The notes under the pieces: model-generated | Database searches by the model: none | The model's input: only the letters and a program-made list of their open reading frames with translations | Told to the model about the DNA's origin: nothing | Shown: in pieces, positions 42,865 to 52,105 of the stretch | Position numbering within the stretch: the first letter of the stretch is position 1 | Layout of the letters: each line of letters opens with the position of its first letter | Assembly (NCBI GenBank): GCA_039602395.1 | Contig: JBCNJP010000023.1 | Span: forward strand, 85,567,324 to 85,631,323 | Direction: 5' to 3' | Length of the DNA: 64,000 bases | Origin: Deinandra increscens subsp. villosa | Lineage: Eukaryota > Streptophyta > Magnoliopsida > Asterales > Asteraceae | Made by a program: the position numbers and the translations under genes

Positions 42865-44954
42865 ACTTCTAATTTAACATTTTAAAATCATTTTAATTTA
42901 CTTAAACAATATATAATCATTTTTTTATAACCATTTAAACCACATTCAAGAATAATCCTAAATTATATCTATTAGGACAATAATAAAGTAAACACAATAC
43001 ATATAAAAAAAGAGTTAATAAGTCAATCGATCCCGTCGAGTCAAAGAACATCTACATGACACATACTCCACCACAAAACATTAAAACATACTATCAACGT
43101 TGCAAACCAGATCGGCGACTCATATACTTATCCCATAAGGCATTAGTGATTGAAGTCCTAACTTGAAGCATCTCCATATTATTGGCCATGTCAAAAAAAT
43201 GGCCTTCTTGGACCACATTCGATCTTTCACTCGGAACTTCAAGATAATCTTGACCATATTCGGTGAACAAGCTGTCAGCCCTATCTTCCATTCTGATATA
43301 ATTATGCAATGCACAACATGCATGTGGAATCAACATTTGACGCCTCAAAGGGTAATTTGGTATATCTTTTAAAATGTGAAATCTTGCTTTAAGCACACCA
43401 AATGCACGTTCTATGACATTACGAACAGATGAGTGCATGAAGTTGAACAGTTCTTCCTTTCCTCTTACACGCCCACTTTGCCAATCAGAACGATGATATC
43501 GCTCACCACGATATGGGGCTAAAAATCCTTTCAAATTTGGATACCCACTATCAACAACATAAAAATAATCTACACAAAGAAATTATAAAATGAATTAGTC
43601 AATAAACATATGAAAAGTTAGCTCAAACTAATAAATAAAACTTGAGCATAAATCTTACCGCCGATCGGCATAGGAAATTTGTTTTCGGGTCTATTAATAG
43701 CATCATAAAAAACTCGTGAGTCATTAGCCGTTCCCTCCCAACCAGTATATACAAAAGTAAACATCATGTCATGTGAGCAAACTGCCATGACATTTTGAGT
43801 GACAAGTACCGCTTTTCTTCCTCGAAATGACTTTTGTTTTGATGCTGGTGCCCAAGCTGCTACATGAGTACCATCAATGAAAACTTTGGTCTAATCCCTC
43901 TGGTAACTATATCAACACAATCTGTTTTCATGTTGAAATAAACAACATATGATTATGTGTTCATGTGATTTGAAAATAAAGAAAATGGTTAACTACAAGA
44001 TGACTAATGTGTAAGCAAGGTAACTGTCTTAATTCACCCTTGACTTAAAAGCTTCTTCCCATTCTTCAGCCTCTTCTAGACGAGGCAATTTCAACGGGTT
44101 TACTTATTCAAGGGTCAATTTGGGTTATTTTTTATCTGATCATCTCTAATTCTAGGAAAACTAGATCTGTACAAACCTGAAACTTCATGGGTACCATTAA
44201 TTTTCGGTTTGGGTTTGAAATATGATGTCAAATTGTTTGAACAGAAATGAGACAAACTGCAGTTCCCTGTATAGCATATGAACAATGATATTGTGTTTGC
44301 CTTGTGATCTATACATTAAGTTTACCACAGAATTGGTCAAATCTTATACCCAAAATCAATAAACCCTAAACCCAATATGAATCAATTCAAAGAAAACAAG
44401 CTCTGGAATTAAAGAAGAAGATAAGAACTCAAATTAAACCAACGAACAATCGAACAACGAAGATATTTCTATCGATCCACCGACGATTGATTCGAGGCTG
44501 TTCAACAAAGCTCAACGTTAACAGAAAATTACCGTAGTTCAATCGAGGCTGATTCGAGGCTGTTCACAGTGGGTCTTCAATCGATCCACCGACGATTGAT
44601 GAGCGGTGGAGTTTGGCGGCACGACGGAGCAGCCGGAGCTCGCGACGGATGAGCCGGAGCTCGCGACGGAGGAGCAGGGAGGAGATTGCGGCGAGGAGCA
44701 GGGAGGAGATTGCAGCGGCGTTTTTTTGGCCAACCCTAATCTCAAACTTTTAGGCTGAAAAAATAGAAAACGGAAATTGGAAAACAATGCAAAACTATTT
44801 TCCAAATTTAGTTAAAAGAATGGAAAACTGTATTTTCTGTTTTCTAGGAAATTTTTTTCAGAAAACTATCACTAGAACGCGTTTTCTGTTTTCCATGTTT
44901 TCTTAGAAAACAGAAATGGAAAACACCCCATGTTTTCCACAACCAAACGCGCCC
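42549..44954 (-). mobile_element. PIF/Harbinger DNA transposon
   Basis: The left end GGTTGCGTTTGGTTGTGGAA follows TAA (42546-42548), the PIF target-site preference. The right end TTCCACAACCAAACGCGCCC is its complement with two mismatches and is followed by T before the 500-N gap, consistent with the second TAA lying in the gap. Both subterminal regions (42570-42740 and 44790-44940) are dense in TTTTCCA/TGGAAAA words. It carries one transposase on the minus strand and sits in the leader of the Copia element at 41525. Confidence 0.85.
43094..43893 (-). pseudogene. PIF/Harbinger DDE transposase, 5'-truncated
   Basis: Two exons join across an 89-base GT..AG intron (43658-43570). Exon one holds VFIDGTHVAAWAP (first catalytic Asp, codon at 43873-43875) and YTGWEGTANDSRVF (second Asp). 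Exon two (43569-43094) holds VVDSGYPNLKGFLAPYRGER, then SVRNVIERAFGVLKARF (third catalytic Glu), and ends YMSRRSGLQR. The D-D-E triad is complete. An in-frame TAG at 43891-43893 lies six codons before the first Asp and the N-terminal helix-turn-helix region is not evident upstream, so this is probably inactive. Conserved remains, read as EEAEEWEEAFKSRVN, at about 44035-44085 might belong to a second ORF of the element. Confidence 0.8.
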
Positions 44955-44955
44955 T

Positions 44956-45455
44956 NNNNNNNNNNNNNNNNNNNNNNNNNNNNNNNNNNNNNNNNNNNNN
45001 NNNNNNNNNNNNNNNNNNNNNNNNNNNNNNNNNNNNNNNNNNNNNNNNNNNNNNNNNNNNNNNNNNNNNNNNNNNNNNNNNNNNNNNNNNNNNNNNNNNN
45101 NNNNNNNNNNNNNNNNNNNNNNNNNNNNNNNNNNNNNNNNNNNNNNNNNNNNNNNNNNNNNNNNNNNNNNNNNNNNNNNNNNNNNNNNNNNNNNNNNNNN
45201 NNNNNNNNNNNNNNNNNNNNNNNNNNNNNNNNNNNNNNNNNNNNNNNNNNNNNNNNNNNNNNNNNNNNNNNNNNNNNNNNNNNNNNNNNNNNNNNNNNNN
45301 NNNNNNNNNNNNNNNNNNNNNNNNNNNNNNNNNNNNNNNNNNNNNNNNNNNNNNNNNNNNNNNNNNNNNNNNNNNNNNNNNNNNNNNNNNNNNNNNNNNN
45401 NNNNNNNNNNNNNNNNNNNNNNNNNNNNNNNNNNNNNNNNNNNNNNNNNNNNNNN
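44956..45455. other. Assembly gap (500 N)
   Basis: Begins one base after the right end of the PIF element and ends inside a Copia protease frame, so two element junctions are hidden. Confidence 0.95.
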
Positions 45456-48400
45456 GATAACACAAGTGTAGAAATACAGGGCAGGGGATCCATAGTTCTA
45501 CAAGGTAAAACCAGTGAGCAGAGACTTCGTACAAATGTGTATTATATTCCTACCCTAAGAAGTAGTATACTTAGTTTAGGGCAATTATCGAAAGGGGCTG
45601 TGAGGTGAAAATGAAAAATGACTATCTTTGGTTGTATGAAAGTAGTGGAAGGTTGTTGATAAAGGTCAGAAGATCACCAAATAGGCTATATAAAATTAGT
45701 CTTAGTACTGGTGCTCCTATGTGCTTCTTGAGTGGAATTACTGACTCATCATGGCTATGGCATGGCAGGTTAGGCCATGTAAGCTTTCAGGTGATGGAAG
45801 CCATGAATAGAAAAGGTTTAGTATTAGGAGTCCCACAAATAGGACATACTAGTCAAGTGTGTGATGCTTGTTTAGCAGGAAAACAAGCTAGGCAGCAGTT
45901 TCCTAAAGAATCTTTGTATAAGTCTAAATTCCCTTTAGAACTTGTTTCCATAGACCTATGTGGACCTATTACTCCAACCACTATGGCAGGGAATAAGTAC
46001 TTTATGCTTATTTTGGATGATCACTCTAGGTTCATGTGGGTGTATATGCTGAACAGTAAAGATCAAGCATTAGATTGTTTTAAAAGATTTAAGAGTGATG
46101 TTGAGGAGAGGTTGGGGTATAAGATAAAATCACTAAGGTCAGATAGGGGGGGGGGGAGTTCACTTCTAAGGAATTTAATTCATTTTGTGAATTGAATGGA
46201 ATCAATAGGCTTTTAACTGCACTATATTCTCCACAACAAAATGGGTCTGTAGAGAGGAGGAATAGAACTATTTTGAACATGACCAGAAGTGTACTGAAAG
46301 CCATGACAGTGCCTGAGTCTTACTGGGCTGAAGCTGTTAGACATTCTGTATATATATTAAACAGACTTCCCACTAAGGCCTTAGAGAATTCAACTCCTTA
46401 TGAGATAATCAAAGGAAGGAAACCAAACCTGCAACATCTTAGGATTTTTTGCTGTGTTGGGCATGTAAAACAGGTTAAGCCAGGACTCAGGAAATTAGAG
46501 GATAGGAGTAGTCCTATGCTATATCTAGGAGTTCAGGAAGGTACCAAGGCTCATAGAATGTATGATGTGAAAAAGGGTCGGGTGGTTGTGAGTAGGGATG
46601 TTAGATTTGAAGAAGATAGGAAATGGGACTGGGATAAGGGTAGTTCTAAGTCTAAGGAAGTTGATATTGATTGGGATAGTATGGTTGTGTTAAGTGAACA
46701 AGGGATTATCCTAGAAAATGACAATTGTACATCAGGAGATGAAAGTTGTCACGATAATCATGATGATCAGAGTGATGTGCAGGGTAATGAGCATGATGAT
46801 GGAGAAAATTATGATCATGACTCAGTAATGCAAACTGACTTAGAAGGAGAAATGGAATTGGATAATGAGGAGATTCAGGTTAGAAGGTCAGGAAGGAGAT
46901 CTGTAGTTCCCACTCATTTTAAAGATTTTGTATTAGATAATAGGCTTAAATAGATAGCACAAAGACAGGAGGATAGTGAACAAGTTGAATTACTATTAGC
47001 TCAAGAAGATGAGCCTGTTAGAGTTAAGGATGCTATAGAAAGCTCAAAATGGAAGATGGCTATGGAAGAAGAAATAAGAGCTATAGAAAGAGACAAGACA
47101 TGGCATTTAACTGATCTCCCTAAAGGATACAAGCCAATAGGTCTTAAATGGTTGTTTAAGATAAAAAAAAAAGGGATGCAAACGGAAGAATTGTCAAGCA
47201 TAAGGCTAGACTAGTAGCAAAGGGGTATGCTCAACAATTAGGAGTGGATTATGAAGAAGTTTTTGCCCCTGTAGCCAGAATAGAAACTATAAGATTACTG
47301 TTAGCATATGCTCCTAGGATGGGTTGGCTAGTGTATCATCTAGATGTTAAAACAGCATTCTTACATGGAGAGTTAAAGGAGACAATTTTTGTTAGTCAAC
47401 CTGAGGGATATGTTAAGAAATGACAAGAGTAGAAGGTTTATAAATTGGAAAAGGCTCTATATGGTCTAAAACAAGCTCCTAGAGCTTGGAATGTGAAACT
47501 TGATAAAGTCTTAAATGGTCTAGGTTTTAAACAATTTAAACTTGAGCAGGCTGTTTATATTAAGAGTAAGAATAAGACTAGTCTAATTGTAGGTGTCTAT
47601 GTAGATGACCTACTGGATTACAGGGAGTGATCAATCAGAAATAGATCAGTTTAAGAAACAGATGAAAGAACAATTCCAAATGACTGATTCAGGATTACTT
47701 TGCTAATACTTAGGTATAGAAGTTGAGCAAAGTAAGAACGGTATAGTGATCAAGCAATCAGCCTATGCAACTAAGTTAGTTAAATTGGCAGGACTAGAGG
47801 AGTGTAATGAGACAAAAGTTCCTATGAAATTTGGGTTAAAACTAAGTAAAGAAGTGGGTGGTGAGGATGTGGAAGCTAGTAGCTATAGAAAGTTAGTTGG
47901 TTCTCTAAGATACTTGACTTAAACTAGGCCTGATTTGTGTTTTGCAGTAGGATATGTGAGTAGGTTTATGCAAAGTCCTAAGGAAGGGCATATGAAGGCT
48001 GTAAAACATTTGTTGAGATATGTTAAAGGGACAATCAATTATGGTTTGGAGTATAAAAGGACTCATGGTCAAGGGCTGATTGGATTCAGTGATAGTAATC
48101 ATTTATTTGACAGTGAAGATGGAAGGAGTACTTCAGGTAATGCTTTCTACTTTAATGATTCAATAATAAGCTGGCACTCACAGAAGCAGAAAACAATGGC
48201 ATTAAGTAGTTGTGAAGCAGAGTTTATTGCTGCAACTGGAGCAGCTTGTCAGGCTCTTTGGCTTAATGGATTGATAAAAGAAATAACAGGTCAAGAGGAG
48301 GGTCCAATGGTGATTTATGTAGATAATAAGTCAGCAATTACTCTAATGAAAACCCCAGTTTTTCATGGAAGATCAAAACATATAAACTTGAGGTATCATT

Positions 48401-48591
48401 TTATTAGGAAATGTATTGAACGAGGTCAAATACTTGTTGACTTTGTGAGTGGAAATAAACAGAAAGCAGACATCATGACTAAAGCATTGGCAAGACAAAA
48501 GTTTGAGGAAATGAGAAAGTTATTAGGTGTTAAAGAATTTAAAAGAGAATTCAAAGATTTAAATCTTAAAAATGGTTTCTTGACACATTAG
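45456..48591 (+). pseudogene. Degenerate Copia pol
   Basis: Pieces appear in order: protease tail (LRSSILSLGQLSKG), then GAG-pre-integrase (LWHGRLGHVSFQVM, CDACLAGKQARQQF), integrase (SIDLCGPI, SDRGG..., QQNGSVERRNRT), reverse transcriptase ([18 protein letters not shown]) and RNase H (GFSDSNHLFD, SSCEAEFIAATG, YVDNKSAITL), ending at TAG 48589-48591. Frames break at a G run near 45595, an 11-G run (46146-46156), an A run near 47162-47171 and about 47625. Stops occur at 46951, about 47420-47430, about 47702 and about 47920. Three of the four shifts are in homopolymers, so some could be assembly errors, but the scattered stops show real decay. LTR sequence differs from 41525, so this is a separate element. 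Confidence 0.85.
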
Positions 48592-48704
48592 TGTACACAA
48601 ATCTATTGGATCACTGGTGCACAATGTTAATGTCAAGCTATCATTGATAGGAATTAAAGATTAGAAGTGATATTGATGTAAGGGATTGGAATTAGGGAGG
48701 AGAT

Positions 48705-48879
48705 TGATGGAGAAATAAAGTATGGGTGCTACTTGACAAGATGAAGTTAGTACATGGGCTTAAGTTGTAATTTTGTTTGTTAGTTTGTTAATTACCGTTA
48801 ATGTTTAGGTTTATATAAATAAGTTGTGTAATCCCAATCTCTTTGAATCGAGTAATAAGATTTCAGTTTTCCTCTGTCA
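48705..48879 (+). mobile_element. Putative short 3' LTR of the degenerate Copia
   Basis: A purine run (TTAGGGAGGAGAT) precedes TGATGGAGAAATAAAG. A TATA box (TATATAAATA, 48812-48821) lies inside, and the tract ends CCTCTGTCA. Its length (about 175 bases) would suit a short-LTR Copia lineage, but the partner LTR is absent or in the gap, so the boundaries are unproven. Confidence 0.4.
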
Positions 48880-49359
48880 ATTGTGTGTAAATCTTAAATT
48901 CATATCTTCAAAACTATATGTAGTCATAAAGTTTTCTTGAGGCTTTATGTAGTCACGTCATCAAAGCACGTAATTATAAGAGTCCTCATAAGGTCCCTCT
49001 GATGGTTAAATTTTTTTTTTTAATTTTAAAACACTCTGCACCGATCATAATTGAGAAAGAAGAGGAGACGAGGCGTTATAATCATCGCCCGAGAGACAAA
49101 TTTTTGTCCCAATATGCCCCGGGGACAGTGTTCATGACACTATGATGGACATATGACACCTATTACACATGGCCTAAAGAAAATATACTCTCTGTATTTA
49201 AGAGAAATTGTAAAAATAGGTATTTATTTGAAGCACCCTTTATTACGGTAAAAAAAAAATACAAAATCAATTAATCATAGGACTCGCATAGAAGAAGATA
49301 TACATGACAAAGATCTAGCATTTATGCAACCTCACTTGTCACTGAAGAACTCACAATAC
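48880..49359. other. No gene recognised
   Basis: AT-rich intergenic DNA. The stretch 49030-49180, with a GGGACAGTG phrase, may be a relic of a small repeat, but no ends are visible. Confidence 0.4.
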
Positions 49360-49372
49360 AACCATACATGAT

Positions 49373-49595
49373 TCCTTTTCTTTTTTTTTTGAACGGTAAA
49401 TTCGGATTACTGACAGGGGCATTACCCACCCACCCACCCGATCATCTTCAATCTCATCATAGATGAGAAAACCCCCTGACCCAGCCTGTAACCCTCATTT
49501 ATTTATTTTTCGTTACAAGTAGGACTTGAACTAAGATCTCCCCATTATAATATCTTGGGTACCTCCCCTAGCCAATTAGACTAGGGATCATTGGT
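49373..49595 (-). mobile_element. tRNA-derived SINE
   Basis: On the minus strand it begins just after the right target duplication with a tRNA-like head: a box A-like TTGGCTAGGGGAGG, and a box B AGTTCAAGTCC about 40 bases on. It ends in an A-rich tail, seen as the T tract at 49378-49390. A 13-bp target duplication, AACCATACATGAT, flanks it exactly (49360-49372 and 49596-49608). The internal CCCACCCACCCACCC tract is part of its body. The boxes indicate RNA polymerase III transcription; retroposition would use LINE machinery. Confidence 0.8.
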
Positions 49596-50121
49596 AACCA
49601 TACATGATAGAGTAAATTATGGATTGCGTCCCTGTGGTTTGTACTTTTGTTTGGAATGAGTCCAAGTTGTGAGAAATTTCTAATTGAAGGGCTGTGGTTT
49701 CCATTTCTTCTGAATTGAGTCCCTGGGCCTAACAGAGTTAAAATTTTCTGTTAAGTCAGAGGGGCATTTCTGTCATTTTACACTTCAGGGACCTGTTATA
49801 TAAATTCCTAGTTTTTTTAAAGTTCATTTTACACCACAGACCTGCAACATAATTCTTCCGTAGTGGAGCTGGGTGTAGAGAGAGAAAACACACAAAAAGT
49901 TAGAGAGAGAGAGAAGAAACAAAGTAACTCCTCCCTCACAATTCAGTTTAATTTCTTTCCTCACTGTTTATCAGATCCACATCCACCTCTCTCAATCAAT
50001 CAAAGATTTCTGTTCTCCACATTCTTGCTTCATCTTCTCCAGCAAGCACTCTGTTTTCATCACCAAAACCCCATAACTTGCTCTTCAGTATGCAACTCAC
50101 CCACTTGCATTTACTCTCTTT

Positions 50122-50556
50122 TACAAACCCATATCTACAGAAGTTCACCATTCTTATCTTAAATTCATCAATAACTAACCAGAAAATTCTAAGCAATTGT
50201 TCAATTACCCTTATCTTTAAGGTCAAATCAATGATAATAAACTAGAAATCTGGTCAAAACATAGCAGCAAAATTCAAGAACTACAAACCCATATCTGCAG
50301 AAGTTCATCATTCTCATCCTAAATTCATCAACAAACGAACATAAAATTCTAACCAATTGGTTCAATTCCCTCACATTTAGGTCAAATCTGAACAAAACAG
50401 AGCAGCAAAATTCAAGAATTACAAACCCATATCTCCCGAAGTTCACCATTCCCATCTTAAATTCATCAACAAACGAACAGAAAACTCTAACCAATAAGTT
50501 CAATTCCCTCACATTTAGCCCAAATCTAACCAAAACAGAGCAGCAAAATTAATATA
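50122..50556 (-). repeat. Three tandem copies of about 138-160 bp inside the MULE
   Basis: Units start TACAAACCCATATCT at 50122, 50282 and 50420. All include GAAGTTCA.CATTC, then TAAATTCATCAA and finally the AGCAGCAAAATTCAAGAA end. The first unit is longer by about 20 bases. They lie within what the minus strand would treat as an intron; the reverse ORF at 50228-50533 reads across them and is not a separate gene. Confidence 0.85.
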
Positions 50557-50560
50557 TTAC

Positions 50561-50816
50561 CAGTTACATTTTCACTCTCCGCTCTCCCGTTGCACTTCCC
50601 TCCGGTGACAGTCGGCTTGATCGGAGAAAGAACCGGCAGGTAAGACGCGAACCGAGGCTTCACCAACGGCGGCGTGCTGCGAGAAGTGGAAGCCACTGGA
50701 GAATCAAAAGACGAGTCCCCACAACTCTCGGACTCGCCGACGTCAGCGCTGACGGTGTAATCCTCGAACCCATGGTGATCGGATTCGTCTCCGGATGAAG
50801 AATTTTCTTCTTCCAT
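50561..50816 (-). CDS. Gene fragment captured in the MULE, first exon
   Basis: The ATG at 50816 (the in-frame ATG at 50843 is less likely because it lies in a pyrimidine-rich 5' UTR-like stretch) opens an 85-codon exon beginning MEEENSSSGDESDHHGFEDY. It is acidic and Ser-rich, with a SADVGESESCGDSSF stretch and a Pro-Pro-Leu-Val-Lys-Pro region. It ends at a GT donor (CTG|GTAATA at 50561|50560). The SADV-ESES style recalls N-termini of plant RopGEF proteins, but that is a weak resemblance. A possible later exon (49996-50080, ending FGDENRVLAGEDEARMWRTE) is open, but no acceptor fits the phase. Probably a transduplicated fragment rather than a working gene. Confidence 0.45.
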
Positions 50817-51298
50817 TGAATTGAAGGAAGGAAAGTAGAGCAATGATGATTTAGTGATAAGAAAGAAGGTGAGATTGCAGGATTGTGCGGTGATTGGGGT
50901 GATCGGAGGAGAGTGAGAAAAGAAAGAGAAAGAGAAAAAGCGTTAAAGGGGATTAAAGGTGGGTTCTTTACAGTTATGTGTGTAACGTAACGTCAACATG
51001 GTGGTGGTGAAGGTGGCCCAGCATGCCGGAGGAGGTGTAATTAGTTTTAAGTAATTACAGAAATACCCCCTATAATTTTTAAAAACATATAAATTTACAT
51101 AATTAGTCCCTGAGGTGTAAATGACAGAAATACCCCTCTTACTTAACAGAAAATTTTAACTCTGTTAGGCCCAGGGACTCAATTCAGAAGAAATGGAAAC
51201 CACAGCCCTTCAATTAGAAATTTCTCACAACTTGGACTCATTCCAAACAAAAGTACAAACCACAGGGACGCAATCCATAATTTACTCTACATGATATG

Positions 51299-51628
51299 TG
51301 ATGAATAGATGAGGTTGTCGGATGTGTGTTTACATCCGACCATCGCGCATCTAAGTCCTCGGGCAAATAATAATGGTTTTATAGGTGCATGCAAGGCGAG
51401 GATCTGGGGAAGATTCGAGCTAAAGGTCAAGAGGACGTGATCGCGAGCCTATAAATATTCAAGATTAGACCTAGAATAGGGATCTTTTTGTATCTTTTCC
51501 AATTTACTTGTATCACTATCAGAATCAATACATATTTTCTCTCTCTAAATTCAAATCTCTTTCACTCTTAATTTCTTCTCTCTGATTTGGTGGCAAAGGT
51601 GTTCCTTTAGGCACTTTTTCCTTTTTCA
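51299..51628 (+). mobile_element. 5' LTR of the Tat-like element
   Basis: TGATGAATAGATGAGG to CCTTTTTCA. It contains a TATA box (TATAAATA, 51450-51457) and the palindrome-like CGGATGTGTGTTTACATCCG near its start. Matched by 59937-60266 with two substitutions. Confidence 0.95.
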
Positions 51629-51629
51629 G

Positions 51630-51647
51630 TGGCGCCATCCATTAGTT
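51630..51647 (+). other. Primer-binding site (TGGCGCC type)
   Basis: TGGCGCCATCCATTAG begins two bases after the 5' LTR, the non-Met tRNA primer style used by Tat/Athila elements. Confidence 0.75.
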
Positions 51648-51683
51648 GACTGGATCCTTCGTGATTGAGTGTTGAATTTGACG

Positions 51684-51917
51684 ATGAGTGATTTGGATAA
51701 AACTTTTTCGGTTACGGCTTCAAACGAAAAATTGAAGTCGAGTTCGTCTTTTCGGCAGAATTCGGGTTTTTCTACTGATGAATCGCCACTTAAGACTACT
51801 TCGGTCTTCACGACTTCATTTATGGATTCAAAGACGTTAATTCCTGAGAGTACTGATGGATCAAAGAAGTCTGTGGTTAAGGATGTTTCTGATAAACAAG
51901 ATATTTGTTTTCTCTAA
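51684..51917 (+). pseudogene. Gag N-terminal remnant of the Tat-like element
   Basis: A 77-codon Ser/Thr-rich frame (MSDLDKTFSV to KQDICFL), in the position of gag, shows no zinc knuckle or gag core. The stop lies in the first copy of a 34-bp tandem duplication, suggesting that a deletion removed the rest of gag and left the repeat at the scar. Confidence 0.55.
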
Positions 51918-52045
51918 GACGCACCATATATGTTATATTTGTTTTCTCTAAGACGCACCATATATGTTATATTTCTATCATTTTTTTGTGTTTTTTTTGT
52001 GTTATATTTCTATCATTTTTTTTTGTTTTCTCTAAGACGCACAAT
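51904..52045 (+). repeat. 34-bp tandem duplication with a third displaced copy
   Basis: TTTGTTTTCTCTAAGACGC.. occurs at 51904-51937, 51938-51971 and, partly, about 52022-52045, with T-rich filler between. It lies exactly where most of gag is missing. Confidence 0.75.
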
Positions 52046-52105
52046 ACTTATCGAGATTCTTCATAGCAGTATCAAGAAATTATTTTTCCTCCACTTCTAA
52101 GGCAA

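Larger units (their letters stand above)
49610..51287 (-). mobile_element. Mutator-like element (Pack-MULE type), non-autonomous
   Basis: Long terminal inverted repeats of about 200 bases (left 49610 to about 49830, right about 51060-51287) start GAGTAAATTATGGATTGC. They are flanked by a perfect 9-bp target duplication, TACATGATA (49601-49609 and 51288-51296), the MULE hallmark. No transposase is present. The interior holds a gene-like minus-strand segment with a splice donor and a three-copy tandem repeat. Capture of gene fragments between MULE ends is known as Pack-MULE. Confidence 0.85.

Noticed and set aside
41525..48879. One Copia element from the LTR at 41525 to the sequence at 48705, split by the PIF element
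   Set aside because: The sequence after the degenerate pol does not resemble the 41525 LTR, so two elements are more likely; the gap hides the junction.
49863..50162. Plus-strand 99-codon ORF inside the MULE
   Set aside because: It is low-complexity and overlaps the opposite-strand gene-like segment and its tandem repeats.
49996..50226. Second exon of the MULE-borne gene at 49996-50080
   Set aside because: The frame is open and protein-like, but no acceptor in the right phase joins it to the first exon, so I did not annotate it as an exon.
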